From positions 39,226,598 to 39,290,597 of the forward strand of contig CM043962.1 in assembly GCA_014529385.2 (NCBI GenBank): a stretch of DNA of 64,000 bases, read 5' to 3'. The notes beneath the pieces were generated by a model. It did not search any database and had not been told where the DNA came from. It saw only the letters and a program-made list of their open reading frames with translations. Both the position numbers and the translations under genes were made by a program. Source of the stretch: Adiantum capillus-veneris. Lineage: Eukaryota; Streptophyta; Polypodiopsida; Polypodiales; Pteridaceae. Shown here one piece after another: positions 26,362-39,575 of the stretch. How positions within the stretch are numbered: position 1 is the stretch's first letter; each line of letters opens with the position of its first letter.

Positions 26362-26844
26362 TCAACTTATGCCCACTGGCTCTCTTGAAGCCAATGCATG
26401 CCGCCGTGTAGGCTCTAGCAGTGTGCGAAAGTGTATATTTCTACTAGAATCATCATGCATACTCTGCAGGTATCCTATAATGACTTGCACCGCTCCATGA
26501 TGCATCATGCTAGTGTCAATCATCGCACGACTGAAAATTCCAACTGCAAATGCTCCCATTGCAGGTGCTATGTCGGGTCTCGACACTAAGAGGTCGTACA
26601 TGAGAGTCTCTAAGGCTAATGAAATCCATACAACCTCTTCTAACATGTCCCTATCAACTGCCTCTGCACTATGTGTAACTCCTGCACCATCAAGACTAGA
26701 AACAAATGGATGTGACAAATCAGGGGTGCTCAACACTGCGACCGTCCTTGCATCCATCAGAACATGTCCTAACATCACCATATCAACCTCTAGCATGAGC
26801 ATGTCAAAGAACTCCATATTTCTCATCTCCATGGTATGAGGCAT
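26362..26844 (-). pseudogene. Copia element 2: end of RT and connection to RNase H
   Basis: A diverged 160-codon open stretch. It contains SLALETLMYDLLVSRPDIAP followed by AMGAFAVGIFSRAMI and AVQVIIGYLQ. This parallels the Copia consensus SLMYAMVATRPDIAHAVGVVSRYM...AVKWILRYL. Downstream lie the polypurine tract and LTR start. Between it and the protease relic at 27352 most of pol is gone, so this is a deletion derivative. Confidence 0.6.
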
Positions 26845-27351
26845 CTCTGTCCTAAGAGCATCAATCCATTGTGTCTCGCTGGAGCATGGTCGCTCTAACT
26901 ATGCATCTATGACATGTTGTGCACAACACTACGAAACTCATCCACAAAAGTATATGTCTGCAAAGTCACTGAAACTACAATGTCTCGCACATGTGACTCA
27001 CTGCTCTGCTCTCTGACTAGCAAAACATCAAAACATGTCACCATTATCGGTGACTTCTCTAGTCATGCACTCAAAGAGCTCTCCCGTTGTACATTTCTGT
27101 CCTCAGACCATGCATGCACAACAAGCGCAGTGTCATGCTGCTCATCAACGAAGTGTACTTGCCTAGACTGCAAATGTTTACATGGCAACCGACTAACAGA
27201 GACAATGGCGTCTCTGACAGCGAGAATGTAGAGAAGAGTCAAATGAGCACCACATGGTCTCTAACTATCACAAAAGAACCTCTCCTCATCAAGTAAGATG
27301 CATCAATCAGTTGAACATGACACCCATGATTTATAAGCTATGAGATGGAGA

Positions 27352-27636
27352 TCAAACTTCTACAAGCATCAGGTACATATTGAACATCATGGAGTAGAAA
27401 CATACTCCCACTAGCAAAGTGCAATTAATGTCACCCACACCATGAACATCATCCTGTTTCAGAGCAGAAAATGTGCTAAACCACTCCCTACAAGGAGTCA
27501 CATGGCGTAAAGCACTACTATCCAACTGCCAATCGTGAGACAAAGTCCATGCATGTCTAGGTGAATGTACGAAAGTAGGAGTATCTACCACACTCCTAGT
27601 CTCACCAACAACCAATGGAATATCCACTATCTGCAA
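27352..27636 (-). pseudogene. Copia element 2: protease
   Basis: Minus-strand WQLDSSALRHVTPCREWFSTF corresponds to the Copia protease W.LDSGAS.H.TP..EWF. The active-site Gly is changed (DSSA), so it is inactive. It lies in the correct order upstream of the RT remnant at 26362-26844. Confidence 0.65.
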
Positions 27637-28330
27637 TGCTTAAAACAACGTGTCCAGAAAAATCGACAGAGTATTCTCCATAAAATTGGATCAATGTCAC
27701 CAAAAACCAAGGAGATAAACAATGCCAAAACACTATGGCACAATGCCAAACAAAGTGGAAAATAATATGAGAGTCACTCAATGAGTTATTGAGGCATACA
27801 CCCACTAATCTCCCACTTGCAGAGAATATCATGCAAGCCTTGAGAAACTTGAAATCACAACCTGGATTACATCAAATCATGTGCATAAAATTGAGGGAAA
27901 ATGTTTTCCAGAGTTTCGGCAATATTTTGGCTATCTGACCATAATAACCGTACATGCCATAAACATGCTCAAAACTATGAGCAAATCATGCAAAAAATCC
28001 ACACTCAAGTATACATCATGTCCTCCACCTGAGAGCAAGCTTGCAGCCAATACTACTCTCACACTCGAGAGCAAACCATGTGTAGAATCCTCGACGCACA
28101 ACAAACAACTATTGCTGCAAAAAATTTAGAGGTCAAAAGTAGCCCAATTGGACATCACCATTGCGTCGGAGGTTGTAAGAGGCACACCGCCTTTACACAA
28201 CAAAAATTGAGACTCATCTGGCCCCTTTAAAAAAATACGATTTCTCCTGCATGGTTTTTTCTTGAGGTCATTTCTAGTTTTGATGTCAAGGGCTTGTTAG
28301 TCTATGTGCACCCATTCTACTTGTGAGTTC
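27637..28330 (-). mobile_element. Fragments of further Copia LTRs
   Basis: Minus-strand AGTGGGAGATTAGTGGGTG near 27800-27820 looks like a second polypurine tract and LTR start. Another LTR-like start, TGTTGTGTAAAGGCGGTGTG, lies near 28185-28203. Pairing of these ends is unresolved. Confidence 0.35.
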
Positions 28331-28557
28331 TGTTGGAATTAGGGATGCAAGACAACACATACAACTTGGAGAAGACAAAGGAAGCTCAAGGCACACAACA
28401 GAGAGTGTTTTACTTAGTGTGCAATCGAAAGATGAATAGCCCTAGAATGATGGGGTATATGCAATGCACGGGGGAAAAAACCTCCTAGGGAGGGGAAAAA
28501 TGCCTTGGTGGTCCTAAGTGTGTTCACACACATCACTACTACATGTATATGGTAACA
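28331..28557 (-). repeat. 3' LTR of Copia element 1
   Basis: The minus strand starts TGTTACCATATAC at 28557, directly after the polypurine tract CTTGGGGGGATT, and ends CCTAATTCCAACA at 28331. Length is 227 bp with TG...CA termini. The 5' LTR was not found. Confidence 0.65.
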
Positions 28558-30960
28558 AATCCCCCCAAGAGTGATGCAGTGAACAAAAGCTGGCACATAG
28601 AGTAAAGGGAAATTTTATGTCCTGAGGACATGATCATGCCACAAAGGTGAAGTAAGCCCAAAGCTTTGCAGAAAGCTTCAAACTTCTCACGGGACAATGA
28701 CTTTGTGAAAAGACCTGCAAGGTTGTCCTCTGTTGGCACATAAGCCAAGCTGATCTCTCCTGCTGAGAGTCTCTCCCTGACATAGTGGTAATGCACCTCA
28801 ATGTGCTTTATGCCAGCATGAAAAATTGGGTTCCTCACAATTGACAATGCGCTCTGACTGTCAGTGTAGATAGTGTTGGCAGTGTCTTGTCCAATACCCA
28901 AATCAGCCATAAGGCATCTGAGCCAAAAACACTCAACCGTAGCTATGAAGACTGCCCTCTACTCAGCATTACGACTAGAAGTGGCCATAGTAGATTGCTT
29001 CTTGCTCAACCATGATATACATGAACTGCCAAGCATGAACAAAAACCACTTGTGGACACTCGCATGTTAAAACAACCAGCCCAATTTGAGTCCAAAAAAG
29101 CATGTAAGTCTGGTGGCAACGATCCCTCCTTGGGATAAAACAAGCCAACTATTACATGTAAAGTGCCACTCAAGTAGCAAAAAATCCTCTTGACAGCCTG
29201 CCAATGCTTAGACCTTGGCTATGCATAAATTTGTTGACTTGTGAGACTGCAAACTGAATATCCGGCCTCGTGTTGCATACATAAATGAGGCATCCAACAA
29301 CAGTTTGGTAAAGAGTGACATATGCAATCAGCATCATAAAGACTCCATTTCAAACATGTTTCCATGGGAGTGGCAATAGGTTTGCAATCCTCAAGTCCAA
29401 ACTTACATAGCAATGTCTCTATGTGACTTTTCAGACAGAAGGCAATACCACCACTACACTGCTTAAACTGTATACCCAAGTAATGATGCAACAGCCCCAA
29501 ATCTTTCATCTTGAACGTAGCATTCAAATCAGCCTTAAATTTAGCAATATGTCTCTCATTTGGTCCAGTGATCAACAAATCATCCACATAAAGAACCACA
29601 ATGAGAAGTACATCACCCTCACGCTTTACATACGATGTGATTTTTATTGGACTGTTACGAAAGCCTCGTTTGACCAAATGAGTGTCAGCCTTCTCATACC
29701 AAGTATGAGGAGATTGCTTAACCCAAACAAAGCTTTCTTATATATGCACACTTTATCCTCTTGTCCTTTCTTGACAAAACTGCGAGGCTGCATTACATAA
29801 ACTTCCTCAAATATGTTACCATTCAAGAAAGCAGTAACAATGTCGGATTGATGTACATCCCAACCAAAATGAGATGCCAATGCACATAGAAAACGCACAG
29901 TTGTCATACAACAAGTGGGAGAAAAATTCTCTTTATAATATATGTCTTTTTGTTGTGCATAACCCTTTGCAAAAAGTCGAGCCTTATAGTGATCAATCTC
30001 ACCTTCCGGATTTCCTTTCAACTTGTAAACCCACTTCGGACCAATGGCCTTTTTGCCAAGAGGCCAATCACATAAAGTCCATGTGTCATTTTCTATAAGT
30101 GCATCATATTTTAATTGCATGACAATCATCTAATTTTTTGAATTTTGTGCTTCATCAAAAGACAGAGGTTCCTCAACATCATGTTAGCTAGACACAACCA
30201 AAGCATAACAATTTGATGCATAAGATTGTTATGCATCAAATTGTTATGCCTGAACGAGTACGACTAGACAAAGGTGCATCCAATTTACTGTCACGCAATG
30301 TATGCACCAACCATTTTGGCATACCTCTAGCCTGCTCATTTTCAACTCTTCCTCATCAAGTACATCTTGTACATCTGCATCAGTAATAGGCTGATCTGTA
30401 ACATTTTCAGAAGCCCCCATAGGCTATACATTTGCCTCATTGGAAGTTACATTTGAACTTCCACCACTAAAAGAGGCAACAAAGTTCCGGGGCATCCACT
30501 AGGAAATATGCATGATAGCACGTGCGAACAAAATAAGGGATTTATAATTAGGTACATTTACAAAAACATGTACTTACATAAAGGGTTTTTAATTGAAAAC
30601 GTGAACATTTTCATATATAAGGGCTAGTTTTTTTGCAAAAGTGCATACATAAGAAGTACATGTAATACTTGAAAATATACAGGTAAGGGATTATTTATAT
30701 ACCACTTGTTTGCACGTGCTATATGCAATTTTCACATAGTGGACCCCCCGTGAACAAAGTGTCATAAATGTCCTATGAGCTGACATTATTGTCTCTAGAA
30801 TACAATCTTCCACAAACACAACATCCTGTGAGACCAAGATACGCTTTGTTTGAGGATGATACAACCTGTAACCTTTCCTTTCAACACTATAACCAACAAA
30901 AATACATTTGAAAGCCTTATCATCCAATTTTTTGTGTTGTGTTTATGGCACCAAAGTGTG
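28558..30960 (-). pseudogene. Copia element 1: integrase C-terminus, RT and RNase H
   Basis: Minus-strand pol in domain order. Integrase end and chromo-like KLDDKAFKCIFVGYSVERKGYRLY is at 30820-30930. RT at 29219-30129 has W.Y.LK...G.I..YKARLFAKGYAQ, NFSPTCCMTTVR, VHQSDIVTAFLNG and VLYVDDLLITG. RNase H at 28539-28910 has TDSQSALSIVRNPIFHAGIKHIEVHYHYVRE and LAGLFTKSL. Frame changes and stops near 28910-29219, 29677 and 30130 inactivate it. Copia homology ends abruptly at about 30961, so the integrase core, protease, gag and 5' LTR are missing. Confidence 0.85.
30516..30721. mobile_element. 206-bp MITE inserted in Copia element 1
   Basis: Terminal inverted repeats TAGCACGTGCRAACAA (one mismatch) are flanked by TATGCATGA (30507-30515) and TATGCAATT (30722-30730). 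That is a possible 9-bp target duplication with three mismatches, the length typical of Mutator-like elements. It interrupts the RT-integrase spacer of the Copia relic. Non-coding and AT-rich. Confidence 0.55.
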
Positions 30961-31200
30961 CGCTTCTACCACACGTGTCGGAGGCTGGGGACTTGCCGAA
31001 CACCATGTGCGAGCCATGAATGGATGCAAGAACACAACCAAATTACCCTAGTAAGCTCAAAGGGACCAATGGTGTGTCACTCATCGCTCTACACTTGCCG
31101 TCGTGAAGGATTTTGTGCCGCAAAGAAGAGGGAGCCATCGCCGCCCTGCTCAATCACCTCGCCGTCGCCAATGTCGCCGCAATGCTCGATCACACACACA

Positions 31201-31231
31201 CTCTCTCTCTCTCTCTCTCTCTCTCTCAAGC

Positions 31232-31297
<66 letters not shown>

Positions 31298-31322
31298 ATA
31301 CACACACACACACACACACACA
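31201..31322. repeat. (CT)n, (CT)n, (CA)n compound microsatellite
   Basis: CT at 31201-31227 and 31237-31289, then a short CG run, then CA to 31322. Confidence 0.95.
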
Positions 31323-33506
31323 TTCGTGAGCACACGATGGAAGAGAAGGTAGAGGTAAAGCAAGAGCATTTCTTTAGCATGCATCTCAAAATGAGGACTT
31401 TAGGTCAAAATGGACCTTTTATATGAATATGATCCATTCACACATGGGCGTCCATTTTGGCCGATCAAAAATAATATAAAAATGAGATAAGTGGTGCGCC
31501 TCTCATCGGCGATCACCTAGTCACCTATAGGACCGACAAACCCGGTGCATGACTCATATAAAGTGATAAAGAGTTCATCAAAGGTGATAGGGTGTCCGTA
31601 ATAATAAGTGGTTAACATGCCTCTCTTCGTGATGTAGATTCCGTCCTGGAAAGCTAGTGAGGTGAAGCTCGTTCTTCGAGGCGAAAGAGCATCTGAGATT
31701 GAATGTCCTTAGCTTTCTTCAAACACTGTAAAATCATCAAAAATGGCACATTAATTGCATTCTCATAGAACACACATAGTTAAAAAGCATATGCAGTGAA
31801 TATGTACACAGATTAATTGGTAAAAAAATAATTATCTCTGGTCGATTAAGTTGTTAATTACGAGAGCAAAGTATTTTATGTCCGAGGATTGATTAGAGGC
31901 TATACCTAGAAGACCTTCTAGTTAAGCTACGATAAAAGGAATTGCATATGAAATTATCACCTGAATTATTCCCTTTGTTTGACCCCCCAAAGTGTTTTCC
32001 ACATTGATTCAATTTTTTATGTGTGTGTTTATTTTGTATACCTGCTTCTCAAGGAAAAGCGCCCACACTGGGAACCTCTAGGGCTCTAGTACCATAGGCA
32101 ATACATATGAGTGAAGTATCAAATCAAGCTAGGATTTCTCTTTTAGCTTAAGATTTTACATTTTTTGTACTTTTGTTTTTTTATTTGTTTTTCACTTCAT
32201 TTCAATTTTGTACCTTTGGGGGGTCATATTGACACTGTCACACTCCCCAAGCTCATCACAATAGTAAATTCCCTTTATAATACTTAAGCTAAAGGTCAAG
32301 AGGGATTAAGCCCACTAAAAAGCACTAGTACATTGCATACAATGCTTTATAATATCGAATTAAGAACCCAAAGTAACCATTGACAATTAGGAAGGAGTTT
32401 CCGATGGTATTAAGAGAAGATCTCTAATGTCTATCTTGGTCAAACTAACTTAGTCACTTCTTGATTCATAAACCTAAACAAGGGACTATGACATAAAATT
32501 ATATTGAATCTAATGTTTGAGACTAAGAAAATGTGTTGAATATTATGCTACCAATCATTGTTAAAGCAGACAAACATGGATGCTTAAAAAGACAAGAGGC
32601 AATGATAATGGACAAGAAACACCTGTTCGTGTTGATGATCGCGCTCAATTCAAAGAGTGAACTAGACAAAGATTGCATGAAGTTCAAAATTTCAACTACT
32701 GCAATGTGTTCCTGTATGCACACTAAAAAACACAAGGAATACCTCTAGGAGGCACATCAGTGGGAAGAGACACCAACCTTTGAACACAAAAAAATTGAAC
32801 ATAAAGAACCCTAACCTAAGTATTTGCACCCCCCTAGAGGGTCAAGAGAATAGAATATTGTATAGATGGGCAGATAGCCCTAAGTTTAAACCCCTATCCT
32901 TGTCATTGTTAAGAAAATAAAGTCATCATCAGCGAGACCATACGGGCCATCCGTGTAATCATAAATCTTCCTCATCATCAGATGCATATATGTTCACTAA
33001 GAATGTCACTAGGCGTGTATAGTCATATTACTCAAAAGGGTAATCTTGGACAATTGGAGAGACGTTCTCTACTAAGTAGGGATCAATCATGGTCAAGAGA
33101 CGTATCAACCATTCGAATTCCTCAAAATTTTATAACATGCTAGTGTATCTACCAAATCCCATTTACAAGCAAACAACGAGAAGACTATGTGAAACACTTG
33201 TGAAAAGTAAAGAGGGTACCTCTCACCCAAGGTAGGAGTGGATGACTCTAGCATACTAGCCATATTTGTACACACAGATAGATTTTGGTTAGTGTGCAAA
33301 TATTATAAGGGTCATGTCAGGTACTAAAATTTGTAGGTTTCAAGATTTTTGTTTGGTGGCTCTTGCTCTTTTACTTTTTTATTTTTGTTTTCTTGAGTAT
33401 AGGGCTATCTATATACATTCCCTAAGATAAGGAGATTAAGAGGTCAGGGAGGAAGGTTAAGACGGAGAAAGTGAATGATGGATGTCAACAAACAATCTCC
33501 GCTTCC
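31323..33506. other. No gene recognised
   Basis: AT-rich, without a coding stretch or repeat that I can name. Confidence 0.55.
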
Positions 33507-34320
33507 TTAGGTAGATCGTACCTTTTGGAACGATGTCGTCACCTTTTGAAACCAATTGTTCCAAGTTGTAATGGGTGAAGACTTTGACCAATAGTTTTTC
33601 ACCACCCTAGGCGTTTCATCTAGTTGTAAGGGTGGTAAGGTACTCTCCCATGATTTTACTTGAAACGTTGTTTTATGTGATGAATACACAATGGGAGGTG
33701 CTATTCTTTCCTTGTTTTTTTGTACCATTTTTGTGGTAGGTGGAAGTTGTGAAGGGTTTGGGTTTATGTAGAAGAACTATATGAAGAGCAAGAAGCTTCC
33801 TTTGTTTTTTCTATGTTTGAGCCGAGCGATACAAGTCGTTCTCGCTTGGGTACCCAAACTAGCTCCAGATCACGTGTATAGTATTCTGTGATCTTTCCCT
33901 TCCCACGGTCTTCAATCGACATTGTCGTCACATGATTTGACTGACATGGGTCTATAAGTGATAGGTAAGAACACAAATTACGTTTAGGCACCCAGATTTG
34001 ATCATTCCCTTCATAGTAGCCTTGGGATTCCAATAGTCATTTACGAATCTAGCGAAACGTTTTCTTACATATCTTGGAGCGAGTGGGGCATATCTTATAA
34101 GGCTTCTATTTTTCAGTGTAAAAAATGGTCGCTAAAGAAGCTTTAGGGACCCATTTGTATGTTTTCTTTGTTATATTACGATGAGTCTTGTGTGTCTCAT
34201 GCTTTGTTTTAGCTACTGAAGTTGAAGCTCTAGAGGGTTGGGCTAGAGGTACAAATGGTTCAACCTCTTGGACATGCAATGTTTTGCGTTGTATTTCCTC
34301 GGGAGGTGATATCTTAGGGA
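33507..34320 (-). pseudogene. Retroelement ORF remnant with repeated WVPK motif
   Basis: Three minus-strand open pieces (34106-34320, 33764-34033, 33507-33728) read as one degraded protein. It carries the motif YKWVPKASL, QIWVPKRNL and LVWVPKRERL at roughly 60-90-residue spacing. The rest is Ser/Thr/Lys-rich with no catalytic motif. WVPK-type repeats are typical of spacer or gag-like regions of some plant retroelements, but I cannot name the family. The LTR element at 34326 sits directly against it, and the sequence presumably continues at 39581. Confidence 0.4.
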
Positions 34321-34325
34321 CTATC
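34321..34325. repeat. Target-site duplication CTATC (left)
   Basis: Identical to 39576-39580 on the other side of the element. Confidence 0.9.
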
Positions 34326-34442
34326 TGTAGAACCCTGGGAACTGCCGTGAACGATCCTCCACCCAATCACCCTTTTTATAACAGGATCCCTTGTCCACTG
34401 GGCAGTCGGTCCTTGACCTCTAGGATGGCCCTTGGCTTGACA
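34326..34442 (-). repeat. 3' LTR of the non-autonomous element
   Basis: 117 bp; on the minus strand it begins TGTCAAGCCAAGGGCC and ends GGGTTCTACA. Compared with the other LTR it has two short deletions and numerous substitutions. It keeps a TATAAAAAGGG box. Confidence 0.9.
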
Positions 34443-34456
34443 TTACTCCCCCCTTG
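34443..34456 (-). other. Polypurine tract
   Basis: The minus strand reads AAGGGGGGAG just before TAA and the 3' LTR start TGTCA. Confidence 0.8.
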
Positions 34457-36911
34457 GAGAAGCATTTTCGTCCTCAAAAACACGTGATAGTATCTTCATA
34501 AGAACACTGATGTTTTTCTTATTGGCATCCCTTACGCGGGCCAATTGTCATGATGACTGATACTTGGTGCAGTGAGGAGGTTTAATGAAACCAAGAGTAA
34601 CATCTTGATTTTCAACATTGTTGTCCTTTTGAAACCACTTGTACCTAAATGGTAACTCAATTTATAACTCACTTGAGTACTTCAAAGGAGTAACCACAAC
34701 TAAAAGGTGTCTAAAGACATAACCAGTTTTCAGACTTTCTGAAAGAGGAAAAATGCAAGAAACCTTGGTGCAACTTTCCATGAAGTTGTGAGCCAAATTT
34801 CCAACTCGCGTGAGTATCTTAAAAAAGCTCATAGCTACTGAGGGACAGAATAGGGAGTTTCCTCATGTCAGACTGCTGGACATTTTGGAACACACAGAAC
34901 TACATGTTCACCCCTAATGAAGGTTACATGCCAACGGTCTTTGTCAGCACACCTACTAAGTCCTTGACTTATGAAACTATTGAATCGGTATCCAACCCGA
35001 CCATAAAAGGTGGTCAAAATTGAAAACCTAAGAAAATTCTAGAATAGGGAGAGAATCGTCCATTCAGAATGCTTTGTGATAACATATGCTCTTAGCAGAC
35101 CCTTTAGCACTAGAAAAATACTTTGTAAGTTGCCCATCGAATGCGGGGTGAATAACAGCAAAGAGAGTGAGGTACTTGCTCCAACCACTTAGAGATAGTC
35201 TTCCACGACTGCCAATAACTTTGACTCAACCAGTGAGTAGCCATCCATATCCTCGATATGGAGTGGAGGCAACCAACTAGGTTTAAAGCAGGTTGGAGTG
35301 GAGTAAGCTCATAGAGTATAGACCATCCAACCACAGACACCTATCCTGAGCTGTTACCTTACGGTAGGGTGTAAGCTCATAAATCGGCTTGAAAAGCTAT
35401 ACTTGAAGTGCAAAAAATTACAGAAACAAAAAAGTCCATGAATTGGCATGCCGATCCAAAAAAATTTGTGTTAAACACTAGGGCCCATAACACCTAGTAT
35501 GCATGCATTTAGCACAAACAAATCCAAAACGCAATTCCATGATGAGACTTTCCACGGCACGTGCGTGAAAGCCTTGCAACAAGAGTTGGACCATCAGAAT
35601 GTGAAAGCTGAGTCATACCTAGGTACCAACCATGAGACATTCTCAGTAACTTAGCATACGTGGCTATATGGATAAACAACCCTCCGTTAAGGTGGTTTCA
35701 CAACACTTGTAATCGTAACAAGTCTGTACTTAGTACCCGACAATTTTTGGCCACTGAAATTGTTCCTGATATGGTGTGCTCCAAATGGTTGAATAAATAG
35801 ATGCAATCAGCACGTAGAGACTTCGTCGCAACACATCATTAGGAATTATGTGCCAATGTCAGTCCCAGAGACTCATATTAACCCCATGTGGAATATTTCT
35901 CAAGTAAGGATGGCAGAGAAAGCGACATCCATCAAGCACAAATTGTACTTGTGTGTGGAGGGAACTAGGAACACTCCGCGATGCGAGTGAGAGGGACCCT
36001 CATTATCATTGCTCCACACTGGCTAAACCGAACTCCTTGAGTTCCTAGACCATGTTGTAGCCCATGTGACAACATGTGCCAAACAGACCAGACCATGTAG
36101 GTATGTAATTGTTTCAACAAGAATCAAACCCATCAGGTATCTTGAGGAACAGGGAAGAGAGAAAATAACACTATTTTCTCAAAATGCTGTGCACTTAAAT
36201 GACCTTGTCATATGGCTAAAGAGCAAGCTTGACGAAAGCCTTCTAGTTCAAACATCCCTTGTAGTACATAACTTAATCAAACGTAATTGGAAAGGAAAAG
36301 AAACCCAAAAAAAAACTTACAATGAGGTGGAAATTACCTGATACTTACCCAGAAGTCAAGTACAGTCCTCAACCTGTAAGTGTACCATAGCAAAATTTCT
36401 GTGACCTGCTAATCACTAAATTAGAGATCCATGCAGGGTGGAACGCCTGGCTCTTAGGGACAGCCATGCTGTTTGAAATGCTTGCTGCATCTCTACGTCG
36501 TGCTATAGATCAGCCTATGTGTATGCAAGTATATAAAAAACTTAACTCAATCTTTGTACTAAAACATGTAGTGCTTACAAAATACCCAGAAACATATATA
36601 ATGGCAAGACTCTTGCTTGACCATTAACATCGATGGGGAGTCCACTGGGTAGATCTATTCAAGCGGGAGAAAAATCACCCAAGGAATGCCAACAGTTCGG
36701 TCTTACCCAAGATCTTACAATGACTCTTAGCCAGCGTGTGTGGCTCATAGCCCTTATGGCAATTAGTGTTCAATAAACGAATCGATGAAGACTAATTCGG
36801 ATGGCGTCTTGCCACTTTCTAGTTGAGAGTTAGAGCATCTTGGCTCAGGGTGACTCACGAGAAAAACATGTATCAAAAGATTCTTAAAAAGTTTTCATTA
36901 TTCTGCGAGAG

Positions 36912-36915
<4 letters not shown>

Positions 36916-36997
<82 letters not shown>
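36916..36997. repeat. (GA)n microsatellite
   Basis: About 40 GA units inside the LARD interior. Confidence 0.97.
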
Positions 36998-39417
36998 ATG
37001 CTGGAGGAACTTTCCTTAAGCTACTAGAGTGTGTACCCAATCTGTGTGCTCTTATGCATCTTATGCCTGACTTGCAGCTTATCCTATAAGCATTCCACAG
37101 TTTTCCGGTATGACTCTTTCTCATCGAGAGAGGTAACAAAAAAACATAAAACACATCCTGACCCACCTACCTTGCAGGGGTCGTGAGTGTATGAGGATGA
37201 CTTAGCATTGGTAATTTGCCTGTGAATGAAGTCCTAGTTTTAGGTTCTTTTTAGTGTTGTTGTGTGTTAGCAGCAAACCAAAAATCATGTTAAACAATCC
37301 AGAACATAATATCTCGTCCTTGATAGAGTGTTTGGTGTTATAGCGGAAGCGTATTTCACGAGCGGTAGAATTGAATCCACCTAGCGAGCATGCCATGCAT
37401 GCAGAATTTTAAGCCCTTGGCAAGACTGATGGCCTCAAACGTGAGAGCCAAAACCATAAGTGCCTTGCACAATCTAAACTAGTAGGGATTCTGTGAAGTG
37501 ATATTCCCTATTTTTCCAGTTCCAAAAACTTATGTGCCAATGCCCTTGATTCCAAATCAATGGGCAATACCTTGGCACAAGTGAGAAGCCTTGCTGCATG
37601 TTAAACTGTCAAAGCACTTGGCTTTGCAGAAAAACAAGTAGTTTCCAAGCAAAGGTGTAAACATGGAAAAAATAAGAAGAACTTAAAATTTGCTAACCTG
37701 GTCATTGTTGTAACTAGTTGTCCTGAGATTCCGTGGAAGAAAACTCGCTGAAAGATGGCTCATAGCCATATCTGCTGCACGAGTGGTAGTTGTCGTATGT
37801 ACATATACATCTCGTGTGTCATAGATGACCGTTTGAAACGTAACGAGTTAACCTGCAAACATTTTTCCATATCCTTTCCAAGTTGTATGCTCATAGCATA
37901 TGCCAAACGTGGGAAGTCTCAATGCAAGACACAGAAATGGAAGCCTTGCTTCACATAAGTTCATCAAATAGATGAGACAAGAATGTAACTTGAGTGCTTA
38001 TATCTAACAGATGCTCTTGTTGACACACATATGTCCAAGCAGAAAAGGATCGACCTTGTCAAAATTTCATAGAGAATCAGCCATGCCGAATTTGGCTACT
38101 TGCTGAGAATTATGAGATTGCACAATACTGAGATAGATAGCATCTACAGCTGATCGGTCAAATGTCAGTTATTGCCCAACGCTCCTTGATCAAAGCAACA
38201 TTTTCTCGACAAGTTGGCATTATGAAAATTCATGTGATGGTATAGGTGGTGGTTGACATTGGAGTTAGCTCATAGCTATGAATACAATGTTTTTCCACTA
38301 TGCTTCATGTAGTTATGTTTCCTGCTTTCCTCCTCCTCTAGGTAACACAATGAGGAGATATCAAAATGAATAGCCGTGCTCGTGGAATGTAACTGGTGGG
38401 AGACAACTTGCCTGGGAGCCTTGCCGTAGAAAACTTGTTGTACAACATCGTAAAATGGTAATTACGGATGGGCCGTGCCGAATAACTGGATCGTATAGGT
38501 CACAGGCCCTGCCTGACTTGCCTTTGTATCAAGATGCAACCTTCGACTCGTGTGTGTTGTCAAGGTATTGTGTACTCAAGCCATGCTTTATTTATGGTTA
38601 CAGCCACAAGCCGTGCTTGTGCTTGGAGTGCGTACCGTGTGTTGATTTCCGTTGCATGATAGAGCTATGCAGCATGTTTGAAAGAATTTATCAAATAAAC
38701 AAAAAAAATAAATGCATACCTTGATGTCAATCACTGACATGTAGCATGCAGCTATACACTTTCCAGCATGTGGCAAGACTCCCCTTCCAGTAATAACACG
38801 GTTGTATGATACAAAAAGATGTGCAGACAATTGTACTCCTTCCGGTTCAAAAGCTGCAAAGTACGCTAGAATCTCCCGCCTTATGCGTGCTGGGAGAAGA
38901 TGTTGAAAATAGGGGCCTTGCCCGTGGGTAAGTACCCTTGCATGGTCAAGCTAGGGCACTAGAAAAAATAACAAAAGAAATTTGTAGTTTGCATGGTGGC
39001 AGCAGACTGCACGAGCCAAGAACAAGACAAGGCTGATGCTACAGACCTTCTCTGGGCAAGGTGATATGATGAAATTTATCCCCCACTGTAGCACAAATCC
39101 AACCATGTAACTTGCATGAGAATCCGAGTAGGTCTAGCGGCCCCCCTTCTCTATGCAATCCCTCCTTCACGTGCAACTTTGTTGATTGTTCTTGGCTTTG
39201 TAGGGGTGGTTTCCTGCATGTCCTTGACCTAATTCCTGCACTTCCTTGACCATCCTCCTCCTTTGCATGCCTTCACGCACTTATCAAATCCGCCATGGTA
39301 GAGAATTCATGAAGCCCTCCATGCCTTCTTCCTTCCTTAAGGTGAGAGAGAGAGAGAAAGGAACCATGCCGAGCCTTGTTTGCCTTGCACGCTCCTCCAT
39401 GCCTCCTTCTCCCTTGA

Positions 39418-39429
39418 GCTCTGATACCA
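39418..39429 (-). other. Primer-binding site for initiator Met tRNA
   Basis: TGGTATCAGAGC on the minus strand, one base from the 5' LTR, the same arrangement as at 2967-2978. Confidence 0.92.
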
Positions 39430-39430
39430 A

Positions 39431-39575
39431 TGTAGAACCTTGGGAACTGTGGTAAAAGATCCTCCTTCCAACCACCCTTTTTATAGCCCCTTGGCTTGCA
39501 GGATCGCTTCTCAAATGGGCAGCCCGGCCCTTGGCCAGCAGGTCCTTGACCTCCAGGGTGGACCTTGGCCTGACA
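39431..39575 (-). repeat. 5' LTR of the non-autonomous element
   Basis: 145 bp, TGTCAGGCCAAGG...GGTTCTACA on the minus strand, with CTATAAAAAGGG as a likely TATA box near 39474-39485. Confidence 0.9.

Larger units (their letters stand above)
34326..39575 (-). mobile_element. Complete non-autonomous LTR retrotransposon (LARD-like), 5.25 kb
   Basis: All structural parts are present on the minus strand: 5' LTR (39431-39575), iMet primer site (39418-39429), polypurine tract AAGGGGGGAG next to the 3' LTR (34443-34456), 3' LTR (34326-34442), and identical 5-bp target duplications CTATC on both sides. The 5-kb interior (34457-39417) has no gag, protease, RT or integrase and only short chance open frames. 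It contains (GA)n at 36916-36997. Large non-coding elements of this kind (LARDs) are mobilised by proteins of autonomous relatives. LTRs differ clearly, so the insertion is not recent. Confidence 0.9.
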
